A DNA stretch of 64,000 nt. Source: an uncultured Reyranella sp. GTDB lineage: Bacteria > Pseudomonadota > Alphaproteobacteria > Reyranellales > Reyranellaceae. The stretch is from contig CALDNT010000094.1 in the NCBI GenBank assembly GCA_937915145.1, positions 21,126-85,125 on the forward strand, written 5' to 3'. Under the pieces are notes generated by a model. The model was not told the origin of the DNA. It saw only the letters and a list, made by a program, of their open reading frames with translations, and did no database searches. Made by a program: the position numbers and the translations under genes. Shown piece by piece: positions 30,673 to 40,712 of this stretch (its first letter is position 1; each line of letters begins with the position of its first letter).

Positions 30673-31446
30673 ATGTTGTTCTACGGCGTTGATCTTTCCT
30701 CGCGCCTGATGCTCGGCACGGCCCGCTATCCATCGCCTGCGGTTCTCACCGAGGCGATCAAGGCCTCCGGGGCCGGGGTCGTGACGGTGTCGCTGCGGCG
30801 CGAGAGCGGCAGCGAGCGCGCCGGCCAGAGTTTCTGGTCGCTCGTTCGTTCTCTTGGCGTGCGGGTGCTGCCCAATACGGCCGGATGCCATTCGGTAAAG
30901 GAAGCGGTAACGACCGCCCACATGGCGCGCGAACTGTTCGACACGACCTGGATCAAGCTCGAGGTGATCGGTGATTCCGACACGCTGCAGCCCGACGTCT
31001 TCGGACTGGTCGAGGCGGCCCGGATCCTGTCCGATGACGGCTTCGACGTGTTGCCCTACACGACCGAGGATCTCGTGGTCGCCGAGCGACTGGTCGAGGC
31101 GGGCTGTCGCGTCCTGATGCCATGGGGTGCGCCGATCGGCTCGGCACGCGGCCTCAACAATGTCTACGGCCTGCGGTCGCTCCGCGCCCACTTCCCCGAC
31201 ATTCCTCTCGTCGTCGATGCCGGGCTCGGCGTGCCCTCGCACGCCGCGGCGGCGATGGAGCTGGGCTACGACGCCGTGCTGCTCAACACGGCGGTGGCCG
31301 AGGCCGGCGATCCCGTTGGCATGGCGCGGGCCTTCGCGCTCGCCGTCGAGGCCGGCCGTGCCGCGTTCCTGGCAAGACCGATGGAGCCGCGCGACATGGC
31401 GGTGCCGTCCACGCCGGTGATCGGCAAGGCAGCTCTTGGTGACTGA
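30673..31446 (+). CDS. thiG: Thiazole synthase
   Basis: 257 aa; [54 protein letters not shown]. Confidence 0.95.
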   Translation: MLFYGVDLSSRLMLGTARYPSPAVLTEAIKASGAGVVTVSLRRESGSERAGQSFWSLVRSLGVRVLPNTAGCHSVKEAVTTAHMARELFDTTWIKLEVIGDSDTLQPDVFGLVEAARILSDDGFDVLPYTTEDLVVAERLVEAGCRVLMPWGAPIGSARGLNNVYGLRSLRAHFPDIPLVVDAGLGVPSHAAAAMELGYDAVLLNTAVAEAGDPVGMARAFALAVEAGRAAFLARPMEPRDMAVPSTPVIGKAALGD

Positions 31447-31449
31447 GGA

Positions 31450-32064
31450 ATGAGGCTGGAAATGCTCGATCCGTTCTATCCCGTCGTGCCCGACTCCAGT
31501 TGGGTCGCCCGGCTGGTGCCCATCGGCACCAAGCTGATCCAGCTCCGCATCAAGGAACAGCCCGATACCGAGATACGCCGGCAACTGGGCGAAGCGAAAG
31601 CCGTCTGCGCGGCGCATGGGGCGCAGCTCATTGTGAACGACCATTGGCAGGCGGCTATCGACGAGGGCTGCGACTATATCCATCTCGGTCAGGAGGATCT
31701 GGTCGACGCCGACGTGAAGGCACTGCGTCGCGCCGGGGTCCGCATCGGCGTCAGCACCCATGATCACGGCGAGTTGGAGGCGGGGCTCAAGATCGATCCC
31801 GATTATGTCGCGCTGGGGCCGATCTATCCCACCAAGCTCAAGCAGATGCCGTGGGCGCCGCAGGGGCCGGCGCGGCTCGGCGAATGGAAGAAGCTGGTCG
31901 GCGACCGGCCGCTGGTGGCGATCGGTGGGCTCACCCTCGATCGAGCTTTGCTCTGCCTTCAGTCCGGTGCCGATACCGCCTCCGTCGTTGGCGACATCGT
32001 GAATCATGCCGACCCGATCGGTCAGGCGAAGGCCTGGCTCGCCGCGACCCGGAGACCGGTATGA
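31450..32064 (+). CDS. thiE: Thiamine phosphate synthase
   Basis: IQLRIKEQ, LIVNDHWQAAIDEGCDYIHLGQEDL, GVSTHDHGELEAGLKIDPDYVALGPIYPT. Confidence 0.92.
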   Translation: MRLEMLDPFYPVVPDSSWVARLVPIGTKLIQLRIKEQPDTEIRRQLGEAKAVCAAHGAQLIVNDHWQAAIDEGCDYIHLGQEDLVDADVKALRRAGVRIGVSTHDHGELEAGLKIDPDYVALGPIYPTKLKQMPWAPQGPARLGEWKKLVGDRPLVAIGGLTLDRALLCLQSGADTASVVGDIVNHADPIGQAKAWLAATRRPV

Positions 32065-33026
32065 CCGACCGTTATGCGCGTCAGACGATTTTGCCCGCCG
32101 TCGGCGAAGCCGGGCAGGTGCGGCTCGCGGCGTCGTCAGTGCTTGTGGTTGGTGCAGGCGGTCTCGGCTGTCCGGTGATGCAGTATCTCGCGGGCGCGGG
32201 CGTCGGCGGCCTGGCGATCGTCGATCACGATGCGATCGAGGAGAGCAATCTTCATCGCCAGCCGCTCTATGGCATGGCGGATATCGGCAAGCCCAAGGCC
32301 GAAGTGGCCCGTGCATCGCTACTGCGGCTCAATCCGGGCATTCGCGTCGATGCCCTGGCCGAGCGCCTGACGCCGCAGAACGCCGCGCGTCTGGTTGCCG
32401 GCGTGGATGTCGTGGTCGATGCCGCCGACAGCTTCGCCGTCACCTACATGCTGAGCGACGCCTGTCACGCGCTGGCCAAGCCGTTGGTCAGCGCCTCGGT
32501 CATCGGCACGACGGGCTATGCCGGCGCCTTCTGCGGCGGCGGCCCGAGTTACCGCGCGGTTTTTCCCGAAGTGTCGGTGGACGGTGGCACCTGTGACAGC
32601 GTCGGTGTGCTGGGCACGGCGGTAGCGGTGCTGGGCGGTCTGCAGGCCCATCTCGCATTGCACCTTCTTCTCGGCCTTGAGCCGACGGCGCTGGGGCGGG
32701 TCGTCACCTTCGACGCGCACCGAATCTCCTTCGGGGGATTCGGCTTTGCCGGCAGTCCCGAGCCGGACGCATTCGTTCCCTTCATTGCCGCCGCCGAAGT
32801 GACCGCTGCCGATCTGGTGGTTGATCTGCGCAGTCTGGCGGAGGCGCCCTTGTCGCCGTTCCCTGGCGCGCGTCGCCTGGAGGTGGACTGCATCGAAGCA
32901 GTGCTGGCCGAACCGGCAGCGGACCGCATCGTGCTGGCATGCCGCAGCGGCCAGCGTGCATTGATGGCGGCGGACCGGCTGCGTGGGTGCGGCCGGTCGA
33001 ACCTGGCGCTGGTGGCTTTGGGCTGA
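32061..33026 (+). CDS. thiF: ThiF/MoeB/HesA family adenylyltransferase with C-terminal rhodanese-like domain
   Basis: RYARQTILPAVGEAGQVRLAASSVLVVGAGGLGCPVMQYLAGAGVG; C-terminal CRSGQRALMAADRL. Confidence 0.9.
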   Translation: MTDRYARQTILPAVGEAGQVRLAASSVLVVGAGGLGCPVMQYLAGAGVGGLAIVDHDAIEESNLHRQPLYGMADIGKPKAEVARASLLRLNPGIRVDALAERLTPQNAARLVAGVDVVVDAADSFAVTYMLSDACHALAKPLVSASVIGTTGYAGAFCGGGPSYRAVFPEVSVDGGTCDSVGVLGTAVAVLGGLQAHLALHLLLGLEPTALGRVVTFDAHRISFGGFGFAGSPEPDAFVPFIAAAEVTAADLVVDLRSLAEAPLSPFPGARRLEVDCIEAVLAEPAADRIVLACRSGQRALMAADRLRGCGRSNLALVALG

Positions 33027-33039
33027 CGCCGGAACGGCG

Positions 33040-33510
33040 CTATTTCTTTGCCCAGCGCGCGGCGGCTGCGTCGTCGCCTTCGTGGGCTTCGACCCACTTC
33101 TCGCCGCTTGGCGTCTCCTCGAGTTTCCAGAACGGAGCCTTGGTCTTGAGCCAGTCGACGAGGAATTCACAGGCTTCGAAGGCCGCCTCACGATGCGGCG
33201 AGCCGACCGCCACCAGAACGATGCGGTCGCCGGCTTCCAACCGGCCGTAGCGATGCACCATCAGCGTCGCCTCCAGCGGCCAACGCCGGTGCGCTTCGGC
33301 TTCGATCTCTTCAAGGGCCTTCTCGGTCATGCCGGGATAGTGTTCGAGCGTCATGGCGTCGATGCGCTCGCGATGCAGCCCATCGCGCGTATGCATCTCG
33401 CGCACCAGGCCGACGAATACCGCCAGGCCGCCGATCTTCTTGTTGCCGGCCGAAAGTTTGTCGAGTTCGGCGCCGACGTCGAAATCGGCTTCCTGGACGC
33501 GTATCGTCAT
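33040..33510 (-). CDS. moaE: Molybdopterin synthase large subunit
   Basis: MTIRVQEADFDVGAELDKLS...GGLAVFVGLVR, LEHYPGMTEKAL, VHRYGRLEAGD, FWKLE. Confidence 0.93.
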   Translation of the reverse strand: MTIRVQEADFDVGAELDKLSAGNKKIGGLAVFVGLVREMHTRDGLHRERIDAMTLEHYPGMTEKALEEIEAEAHRRWPLEATLMVHRYGRLEAGDRIVLVAVGSPHREAAFEACEFLVDWLKTKAPFWKLEETPSGEKWVEAHEGDDAAAARWAKK

Positions 33511-33514
33511 GATC

Positions 33515-33766
33515 CTAGCCGCCGGTGAACGGCGGGAAGAAGGCGACCTCGCGGGCGTCCGCAAGGGGCGCGTCGAATGTCGCCGTGCGCTGGTCGATTG
33601 CGGCGCCGAAGGCGGCCCCCGCCGCCAGCGCCTCGGCGTGGCCGGTGCTGCGGGTACGCAGCCAGGCGACGAGATCGCCAACCGTTCGGACATCGGCGGG
33701 TGGGATCACTTCTTCGTCCGCCACACCGACCGTGCGCTTCATCCAGGCGAAGTAGCGGATCTTCAC
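33515..33766 (-). CDS. moaD: Molybdopterin synthase sulfur carrier subunit
   Basis: GTG start VKIRYFAWMKRTVGV..., ends AFFPPFTGG; overlaps the pgsA stop (GTGA). Confidence 0.92.
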   Translation of the reverse strand: MKIRYFAWMKRTVGVADEEVIPPADVRTVGDLVAWLRTRSTGHAEALAAGAAFGAAIDQRTATFDAPLADAREVAFFPPFTGG

Positions 33767-34344
33767 GACGAATCTCCGGGACTGCTGGAGGTATCCTCCG
33801 CCATGTGTCGCAGGCCGGTCCGAAGATAGTCGTACCCGGTGATCAAAGTCAGAGCCGCGGCGATCCAGATCAGCCAGAGGCCGAGATCGCTGATAGTGGG
33901 TGACGCCGCGTCGCCCACCAGCAAGAAGGCGATGGCAACCATCTGCACGGCGGTTTTCCATTTTGCGAGCGCGCTGACGGGCAGGCCGACCCGCAGTTCG
34001 GCGAGGAATTCCCGCAGACCCGAGACCAGGATCTCGCGTGCCAGGATGATCATGGCTGCCAGCACATTGATTCCGCCCAGCTGACCGTTGTCGACCAGCA
34101 TCAGCAGCGCCGCCGCGACCAGCAGCTTGTCGGCGATGGGATCGAGAAAGCGGCCGAGCCTCGAAATCTGGTGGTAGCGACGCGCGAAATAGCCGTCGAA
34201 CCAGTCGGTTACGGCAGCGGCCACGAACAGGATCATCGACAGCCACTGTGCCCAACCGCGATCAAGCCAGAAGCACGCGACGACCAGCGGAATGGCCGCG
34301 ATCCGCGACAGGGTCAGCACGTTGGGAAGATTGAACAACATCAA
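33763..34344 (-). CDS. pgsA: CDP-diacylglycerol--glycerol-3-phosphate 3-phosphatidyltransferase
   Basis: 193 aa; NVLTLSRIAAIPLVVACF, DWFDGYFARRYHQISRLGRFLDPIADKL. Confidence 0.95.
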   Translation of the reverse strand: MMLFNLPNVLTLSRIAAIPLVVACFWLDRGWAQWLSMILFVAAAVTDWFDGYFARRYHQISRLGRFLDPIADKLLVAAALLMLVDNGQLGGINVLAAMIILAREILVSGLREFLAELRVGLPVSALAKWKTAVQMVAIAFLLVGDAASPTISDLGLWLIWIAAALTLITGYDYLRTGLRHMAEDTSSSPGDSS

Positions 34345-34363
34345 TTGGGCCTGTCATGTCACC

Positions 34364-36301
34364 TTAGCGGCCACCCCGGAAGTGGTCATGGATTTTCTGG
34401 GCGATCGTGCCCGATATGCCCGGCACCGACTTGATGTCCTCGAGCGTCGCCACGGCGACGGCGCGGGCGCTGCCGAAATGGTTGAGCAAAGCGCGCTTGC
34501 GGCCGGCACCGATCCCCGGCACTTCATCGAGCGTCGAGCGCGTAAGGTCGGCGGCGCGGCGTGCGCGATGGGTGCCGATCGCGAAGCGGTGCGCCTCGTC
34601 GCGCAGGCGTTGCAGAAAGTACAGAACGGGATCGCGCGGTTCGAGCGAGAAGGGGGGGCGCCCCGGCATGAAAAAGCGTTCGCGGCCGGCGTCGCGATCG
34701 GGCCCCTTGGCGATGGCGACCATGACGATGTCCTCCAGCCCGAGCTCGGTCGCCACCTGCCTGGCGGCCTCAAGCTGACCCTGGCCTCCGTCGATCAGCA
34801 CGAGGTCCGGCCAGTGCTCCTCGTCGCGGTCGGGATTCTCCTTCAAGGCGCGGCCGAAACGGCGGCTCATGACCTCGCGCATCATGGCGAAGTCGTCGCC
34901 AGCCGCGCCCTCGGTCTTGATATTGAACTTGCGGTAGGCGCCTTTCATGAAGCCTTCGGGACCGGCCACAACCATGGCGCCGATCGGCGCCGTCCCCTGG
35001 ATGTGGCTGTTGTCATAGATCTCGATGCGTTCGGGCGGCGCGTCGAGGCCGAAGGCGCGAGCGACGCCCTCGATGAGCAGGCGTTGGGTGCCACGTTCGG
35101 CCAGCCGCCGCGCCAGGGCTTCGCGGGCATTGGACACTGCCTGGTCGAGGGCATCCTTCTGGTCGCCGCGCTTGGGATGGCGAATCTCGACCTTGTGCGC
35201 GGCGCTTATCGCCAATGCGCTTTCCAGCAGCTCGCGCTCCGCAACGTCGTGACTGGTCAGGATCAGCCGGGGCGCCGGCCGCGACTCGTAGAACTGGCCG
35301 ACGAAGGCCGAAAGGACGGCGGCTTCGTCGAGTTCGCGGGCATGGCTCGGGAAATAGGCCCGGTTGCCCAGATTCTGGCCGGCACGCAGGAAGAACACCT
35401 GTATGCACACTTGGCCGCCATCGGCGTGGGCGGCGAAGATATCGGCTTCGTCGATCGAGGGCAGGCTGATCGACTGATGCGACTGGATCTGCGTCAGCGC
35501 CCGGATGCGGTCGCGCAGCACGGCGGCGCTTTCGAAGTCGAGATCGCCCGACGCCTGCTCCATGCGTTGGGACAGGGCCTGCTGGATTTCGTGATTGCGG
35601 CCGCCCAGGAAGCCGCGCACTTCGTTGACGATGGTGGCGTACTCCGCCTTGTCGATGCGGCCGACGCACGGCGCTGTGCAGCGCTTGATCTGGTACTGCA
35701 GACAGGGCCGGGTGCGCGCGGCGAACACGCTGTCGGAACAGGACCTTAACGGGAAGGCGCGCTGCAGGGCGTAAAGCGTGCGGTTGACCGCAGTGGCCGA
35801 CGCGAATGGGCCAAAATACTCGTTGTTGGATTCGCGTGCGCCGCGATGCTTGGCGAGCTGCGGCCATTCGGTATTCTGGCGGATGACGATATAGGGGAAC
35901 GACTTGTCGTCGCGCAGCAGCACGTTGAAGCGCGGCCGGAAGCGCTTGATCAGGTTGTTCTCGAGCAACAGCGCTTCGGCTTCGCTGTTGGTGACGGCGA
36001 ATTCCATCGTGGTGGTCGCCGAAACCATGCGCATCAGGCGGGTCACCAGCCGGGTCGGCTGGGTGTAGGCGGCGACACGGCTGCGCAGCGAGCGCGCCTT
36101 GCCGACATAGAGCACCTCGCCGTCGGCGGCGATCATGCGGTAGACCCCGGGCTTGCGCGGCAGGGTGCGCACGAATTCGGCGATGATCCGCATGCCGTCG
36201 GCAAGCGAGCCATCGCTCGGTTTCTGGTCGGTGTCAGTTTCGTTGGTCACAGGGCCTGCCGGATGGGCGCGCACAATGGGTCGGCCGTTGCCAGCCGACA
36301 A
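34364..36301 (-). CDS. uvrC: Excinuclease ABC subunit C
   Basis: 645 aa; LPRKPGVYRMIAADGEVLYVGKARSLRSRV, IDGGQGQLEAA, HFGSARAVAVATLEDIKSVPGIS. Confidence 0.96.
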   Translation of the reverse strand: MSAGNGRPIVRAHPAGPVTNETDTDQKPSDGSLADGMRIIAEFVRTLPRKPGVYRMIAADGEVLYVGKARSLRSRVAAYTQPTRLVTRLMRMVSATTTMEFAVTNSEAEALLLENNLIKRFRPRFNVLLRDDKSFPYIVIRQNTEWPQLAKHRGARESNNEYFGPFASATAVNRTLYALQRAFPLRSCSDSVFAARTRPCLQYQIKRCTAPCVGRIDKAEYATIVNEVRGFLGGRNHEIQQALSQRMEQASGDLDFESAAVLRDRIRALTQIQSHQSISLPSIDEADIFAAHADGGQVCIQVFFLRAGQNLGNRAYFPSHARELDEAAVLSAFVGQFYESRPAPRLILTSHDVAERELLESALAISAAHKVEIRHPKRGDQKDALDQAVSNAREALARRLAERGTQRLLIEGVARAFGLDAPPERIEIYDNSHIQGTAPIGAMVVAGPEGFMKGAYRKFNIKTEGAAGDDFAMMREVMSRRFGRALKENPDRDEEHWPDLVLIDGGQGQLEAARQVATELGLEDIVMVAIAKGPDRDAGRERFFMPGRPPFSLEPRDPVLYFLQRLRDEAHRFAIGTHRARRAADLTRSTLDEVPGIGAGRKRALLNHFGSARAVAVATLEDIKSVPGISGTIAQKIHDHFRGGR

Positions 36302-36544
36302 GACGGCAAGAGCATGTGGGAAAGTCTGTGCAGAAACCTAGTGTCTGCCCAATGTTACGCCAATGTCATGCTGTTGACTCAATGCAAAGGCGGTGTCAGT
36401 CGGGCGCCAAAGTCTGATTAGTGCTCTGTAATATATAGGTTATTCGGATAAATTCCACCCGACAAAACAAGCTGGCTGCGGCAGACGTTCATGATTCAGT
36501 CCGATCGTCTGCCGCGCTTCGGTTTGTGGATAAATTAGGTCGCT

Positions 36545-37270
36545 TTACAGTACCGACAGCATGCGCCCTACCAAGGGGTGGCGAACGACATCCTGGTCGG
36601 TAAGACGCACCACCGCGACATCGTCGAGTCCTTCCAGTTTCTTGCCGATCGGGCCCAGGCCGGAGAGTTCAGGCAGCAGGTCGGTCTGGTCGGGGTCGCC
36701 AGTCATTACCATGGTCGAATGCCAGCCCAGTCGGGTCAGCAGCATCTTGAGCTGGCCGTAGGTGCAGTTCTGTGCCTCGTCGATCAGCACGAAACTGTTG
36801 TTGAGGGTGCGGCCACGCATGAATGCCACCGGAGCGATTTCGATTGTCCCGTCGTCGAGAAGCTGACGCAGACGCTTGGCTCCCAACCGGTCGTTCAGTG
36901 CATCCCACAGGGGCCGCAGGTAAGGATCGAGCTTTTCGCGCATGTCGCCCGGCAGAAAGCCCAGATTTTCACCAGCCTCGACCGCCGGCCGCGATAGCAC
37001 GATGCGCGAAACAGTGCCGGCGTCGAGAGCTTCGACGGCGGCAGAGATCGCCAGATAGGTCTTGCCGGTGCCGGCCGGACCGAGAGCGACGGTCAGGGGG
37101 TTGGTTTCAATGGCCTCCATCAGTATGCGTTGATTCTCACTGCGCGGTCGAATTTTTCGGACGTAGCTTTGATCCCTTTCGATGACCGGAGTCTTGTCGA
37201 AGACGACATTGTGAATACGGGCGCCATCGATGGCGTGCAGCTTGGCGCGGCGTGCGGCGCGTTTTGCCAT
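36545..37270 (-). CDS. phoH: PhoH family protein
   Basis: ENQRILMEAIETNPLTVALGPAGTGKTYLAISAAVEAL, RIVLSRPAVEAGE, ALGPIGKKLEGLDDVAVVRL. Confidence 0.93.
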   Translation of the reverse strand: MAKRAARRAKLHAIDGARIHNVVFDKTPVIERDQSYVRKIRPRSENQRILMEAIETNPLTVALGPAGTGKTYLAISAAVEALDAGTVSRIVLSRPAVEAGENLGFLPGDMREKLDPYLRPLWDALNDRLGAKRLRQLLDDGTIEIAPVAFMRGRTLNNSFVLIDEAQNCTYGQLKMLLTRLGWHSTMVMTGDPDQTDLLPELSGLGPIGKKLEGLDDVAVVRLTDQDVVRHPLVGRMLSVL

Positions 37271-37314
37271 TTGCGTACTCCGGAAGCATGGACAGAGGAA
37301 CGGAGCCGGTCGCC

Positions 37315-37343
37315 AAAAAAAATGCCCCCGCAAGCGGAGGCAT
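37315..37343 (-). terminator. Rho-independent terminator-like hairpin followed by U8 (minus strand)
   Basis: Minus strand ATGCCTCCGC-TT-GCGGGGGCAT then T8; one G-U pair. Confidence 0.7.
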
Positions 37344-37589
37344 CGACGATCGGCAGTACGGAAGGTGCGGCTTGGAGGCACGCGGCGAGCGATTGGCCGG
37401 TGATCCAGACTCCGTCGGGGCGTAAAGTCCGTGGACGGATAAGCAACCTCCTTCAGCTACTGTCGAAAGCCTACTCCGAACATAAGGGGGCGACCACCAC
37501 ATTTATGGCTCGCAACCCAAATTTCACACTATGGGGAGGGGCCGGAGCTGCCTGGGTAATCCGGAAGAAGAGGGACCGGCGAAGGCGCA

Positions 37590-37853
37590 TCAGCGAGAGC
37601 AGATCAACGGCAGTTTTGAGATCAGCTCGATCGAGCATGTCGCCTCGGGAAACAATGCCCACACGGCGCAGAGGACAAACACCGCGAACAGGACCGGCTT
37701 CATGATGCGCAGGACGGCGGGTACCACGACGCGAAGTGCACAATAGGCGACAACCAACGCCACCGCGATCGCCAGAACGCGATATTCGGACGACCAGGCC
37801 TCCCAGGAGGCGCTCAAATTGGCCCGCGCGGCCAGCTCCTTCAGATAGTCCAT
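37590..37853 (-). CDS. Small membrane protein of unknown function
   Basis: MDYLKELAARANLSASWEAWSSEYRVLAIAVALVVAYCALRVVVPAVLRIMKPVLFAVFVLCAVWALFPEA; two hydrophobic segments. Confidence 0.55.
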   Translation of the reverse strand: MDYLKELAARANLSASWEAWSSEYRVLAIAVALVVAYCALRVVVPAVLRIMKPVLFAVFVLCAVWALFPEATCSIELISKLPLICSR

Positions 37854-37889
37854 GCCGCCGCTTTCATCTCGTCGACTGCCGCACAATCA

Positions 37890-37919
37890 AAGGGCCCGGC
37901 CGTTGCCGGCCGGGCCCTT
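37890..37919 (-). terminator. Rho-independent terminator of tRNA-Ala
   Basis: Perfect 12-bp stem AAGGGCCCGGCC/GGCCGGGCCCTT with 6-nt loop just downstream of the tRNA. Confidence 0.8.
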
Positions 37920-37926
37920 GTTTAGT

Positions 37927-38002
37927 TGGTGGAGCCAAACGGGATCGAACCGTTGACCTCTACAATGCCATCGTAGCGCTCTCCCAGCTGAGCTATGGCC
38001 CC
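37927..38002 (-). tRNA. tRNA-Ala (anticodon GGC), CCA encoded
   Basis: GGGGCCATAGCTCAGCTGGGAGAGCGCTACGATGGCATTGTAGAGGTCAACGGTTCGATCCCGTTTGGCTCCACCA, 76 nt. Confidence 0.97.
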
Positions 38003-38058
38003 GAAATCCTGGGTCGCGGCGCGAGGTATAATTCCTGCTCCGCGGACTGGCAATAGGC

Positions 38059-38424
38059 CTAGCGGTCGCCTTCGCCCTTGTCGTCTTCGACCTCGACTTC
38101 GATGTCGTCGGTGTCGTCGGCGAGATCGTCCTCTTCCAGCGCGTCGTCGCCCTCCGGGTCGACCAGTTCGTCACCGGCCAATGCTGCGTCGTCGGCCTTT
38201 TTCTTGGCCGCCGCCTTGGCGAGCGCCGCTGCCGCCGCCGATGCCGCAGCGGTCGCAGCCGCTGCCGCTGCTGCCGCGCCACGGCCGCGCCGAACCTTCA
38301 CGAAATCCTCTCGATCATGCTCCCGGCCGCACTTGGGGCATTTCATCGGGCTCTTGTTGAGATCGTAGAAGCGCGCCGCACAGCTCTGGCAGGTGCGCTT
38401 GGTGCCCCAGGTCGCCTTGACCAC
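38059..38424 (-). CDS. TIGR02300/FYDLN acid domain protein
   Basis: GTG start [36 protein letters not shown] then poly-Ala and acidic tail. Confidence 0.9.
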   Translation of the reverse strand: MVKATWGTKRTCQSCAARFYDLNKSPMKCPKCGREHDREDFVKVRRGRGAAAAAAAATAAASAAAAALAKAAAKKKADDAALAGDELVDPEGDDALEEDDLADDTDDIEVEVEDDKGEGDR

Positions 38425-38589
38425 GCTGAATCTCCCGAAATTCTGCTGAATTCGGCCGAATCGGCCGTGAGGGAGCGCGTATGTCATGCGTCTTTCACCC
38501 TGTCAAAACCAAATTCCGGCATGCTACGACGGCGCCGCGCCGCATTGGCGCCGCCGCTGGAGGAGAGTGTCCTGTCCGCAACAGCCACA

Positions 38590-39915
38590 ATGGCCAAGCT
38601 GATCGCCCGTCCGGTCGCCCGATTGCACGGTCGCGTCCGGGCGCCGGGCGACAAATCGATCTCGCATCGTGCCCTGATGTTCGGTGCCTTGGCGCTGGGC
38701 GAAACCAGGGTCAGCGGCCTGCTCGAAGGCGAGGACGTGCTTGCCACCGTCGCGGCGTTACGGGCGCTGGGAGCCGAAGTCGAACACCAGGGCCCCGGGT
38801 TGTGGCAGGTCCGCGGCTTCGGCGTGGGGGGCGGCCGCGAACCGGGCAATATCCTGGACCTCGGTAATTCCGGTACCGCGGCGCGACTGCTGTCGGGAAT
38901 TCTTGCCAGTCATCCGTTCACCAGTTTCATGACCGGCGACGCCTCGCTCCGGGGACGGCCGATGCAGCGCGTCATCGAGCCGCTGTCGCACATGGGCGCA
39001 CGCTTTCACGGACGCGAAGGCGGGCGCATGCCACTCGCCATCATCGGTACCGACGAAATGGTGCCGATCGAATACCGCCTGCCCGTCGCGTCGGCGCAGG
39101 TGAAAAGTGCCATCCTGCTGGCCGGCCTCAACACCGCCGGCGAAACCACGGTGATCGAGCCTGAGGCGACGCGCGATCATACCGAAAGGATGTTGCGCCA
39201 TTTCGGCGCCGAGGTTCGCGTCGGCCCGGCCGAAGGTGGTGGCAAGCGCATCACGGTTGTTGGCTGGCCTGAACTGCGCGGACGCGACATCGTGGTGCCG
39301 GGCGATCCGTCGTCGGCGGCCTTCGCCGTGGTCGCAGCGGCGATCCGGCCGGGCAGCGACGTCACCGTGGAGAATGTCGGGGTCAATCCGCTGCGGGCAG
39401 GACTCTATGAGACCCTGCGCGAGATGGGCGCGGATATCGCCTTCGAAAACGCACGCGACGTCGGCGGTGAGCCGGTGGCCGACCTGCATGTCAAAGGCGG
39501 CGGGCTGAAAGGCGTCGAGGTGCCGGCCCATCGCGCACCCTCGATGATCGACGAATATCCGATCCTCGCCATGGCCGCTGCCTGTGCCGAGGGCTCGACG
39601 CATATGCTGGGCCTCGCGGAATTGCGCGCCAAGGAAAGCGACCGCTTGGCCAGCGTGGCGGCCGGGCTGGCGGCCAACGGGGTGCGCCACGAAATGGGAG
39701 CCGACACCCTGGTCGTTCATGGCACGGGCGCTGCGCCGGCCGGCGGCGGTGTGGTCAAGGCGCATCTCGACCATCGCATCGCCATGTCGTTCCTGGTGTT
39801 GGGCCTTGCTGCCCGCGAGCCGGTGGCAATCGATGATGGCTCGCCGATCGACACCAGCTTCCCGGGGTTTGCCGCCCTCATCAACGGGCTCGGCGGCAAG
39901 GTCGGGCCAGCATGA
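38590..39915 (+). CDS. aroA: 3-phosphoshikimate 1-carboxyvinyltransferase
   Basis: [58 protein letters not shown]. Confidence 0.95.
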   Translation: MAKLIARPVARLHGRVRAPGDKSISHRALMFGALALGETRVSGLLEGEDVLATVAALRALGAEVEHQGPGLWQVRGFGVGGGREPGNILDLGNSGTAARLLSGILASHPFTSFMTGDASLRGRPMQRVIEPLSHMGARFHGREGGRMPLAIIGTDEMVPIEYRLPVASAQVKSAILLAGLNTAGETTVIEPEATRDHTERMLRHFGAEVRVGPAEGGGKRITVVGWPELRGRDIVVPGDPSSAAFAVVAAAIRPGSDVTVENVGVNPLRAGLYETLREMGADIAFENARDVGGEPVADLHVKGGGLKGVEVPAHRAPSMIDEYPILAMAAACAEGSTHMLGLAELRAKESDRLASVAAGLAANGVRHEMGADTLVVHGTGAAPAGGGVVKAHLDHRIAMSFLVLGLAAREPVAIDDGSPIDTSFPGFAALINGLGGKVGPA

Positions 39916-39925
39916 GCGGCCGGAC

Positions 39926-40558
39926 GTGAACGGCCCGTTGGTCATCGCCATCGACGGGCCTTCGGCGGCCGGCAAGGGTACGCTGGCGCGTCGGCTCGCC
40001 GCCCATTTCCAGCTGCCTCACCTCGATACCGGACTGCTCTATCGGGCAGTTGGCCTGAAGGCCGAAAAAAGCGGCCGGCCGGCCGGCGAAATCGCCATCA
40101 GTCTGCAGTTGTCGGATCTGGCCGACCCCGACCTCAGAACCGACCGTGCAGGCCAGGCGGCCTCGAAGGTGGCAGCACTTCCGGAAATTCGCGCCAACCT
40201 GTTGAAGTTCCAGAAGAAATTTGCATCCCAAACGTCCGGCGCAGTGCTTGACGGGCGTGACATCGGCACCGTCATTTGTCCCGATGCACCGGTTAAGCTG
40301 TTTGTGACGGCAAGTTCCGATGCCCGAGCCGAGCGCCGGTACCAGGAGTTGCGCGCGCTGGGGCTCGACACTATAAAACCGCGCGTTCTTGCCGAGATGG
40401 CGGAGCGGGACCGTCGCGACAGCGAACGGGCGGCTGCACCACTTAGAGCCGCGCCCGATGCTTTCCTTCTCGATACCAGCGACATGGATGCCGACGCGGC
40501 GTTTGCCGCCGCCTTGGCGTTTATCGAGCGCAAGGGCTTTCGATCCTCCGGGCCGTAA
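39926..40558 (+). CDS. cmk: Cytidylate kinase
   Basis: GTG start; LVIAIDGPSAAGKGTLARRLAAHF, LDTGLLYRAVG, LDGRDIGTVICPDA. Confidence 0.95.
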   Translation: MNGPLVIAIDGPSAAGKGTLARRLAAHFQLPHLDTGLLYRAVGLKAEKSGRPAGEIAISLQLSDLADPDLRTDRAGQAASKVAALPEIRANLLKFQKKFASQTSGAVLDGRDIGTVICPDAPVKLFVTASSDARAERRYQELRALGLDTIKPRVLAEMAERDRRDSERAAAPLRAAPDAFLLDTSDMDADAAFAAALAFIERKGFRSSGP

Positions 40559-40712
40559 GTCGCCGCCGGCGGATCGAAGACAACAAGCGGTGATTGCGAA
40601 CGGGCGTGTCGTCCGGGCGTCGGTGTTTCAGAGGCAGTGGATCCGCCGGACTTAACCGGTTGGCCGACGGGCAGCAGTGCTCGCCCGGGATCGATGATGG
40701 AAGAGGTACTGA

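Noticed and set aside
30175-32316. 713-aa minus-strand ORF
   Set aside because: Antisense to thiO-thiS-thiG-thiE, which are clearly real.
38590-39915. Glyphosate-tolerance type AroA
   Set aside because: Sequence has Gly in the [10 protein letters not shown] loop rather than the Ala typical of CP4-like tolerant enzymes; no support for a special phenotype.
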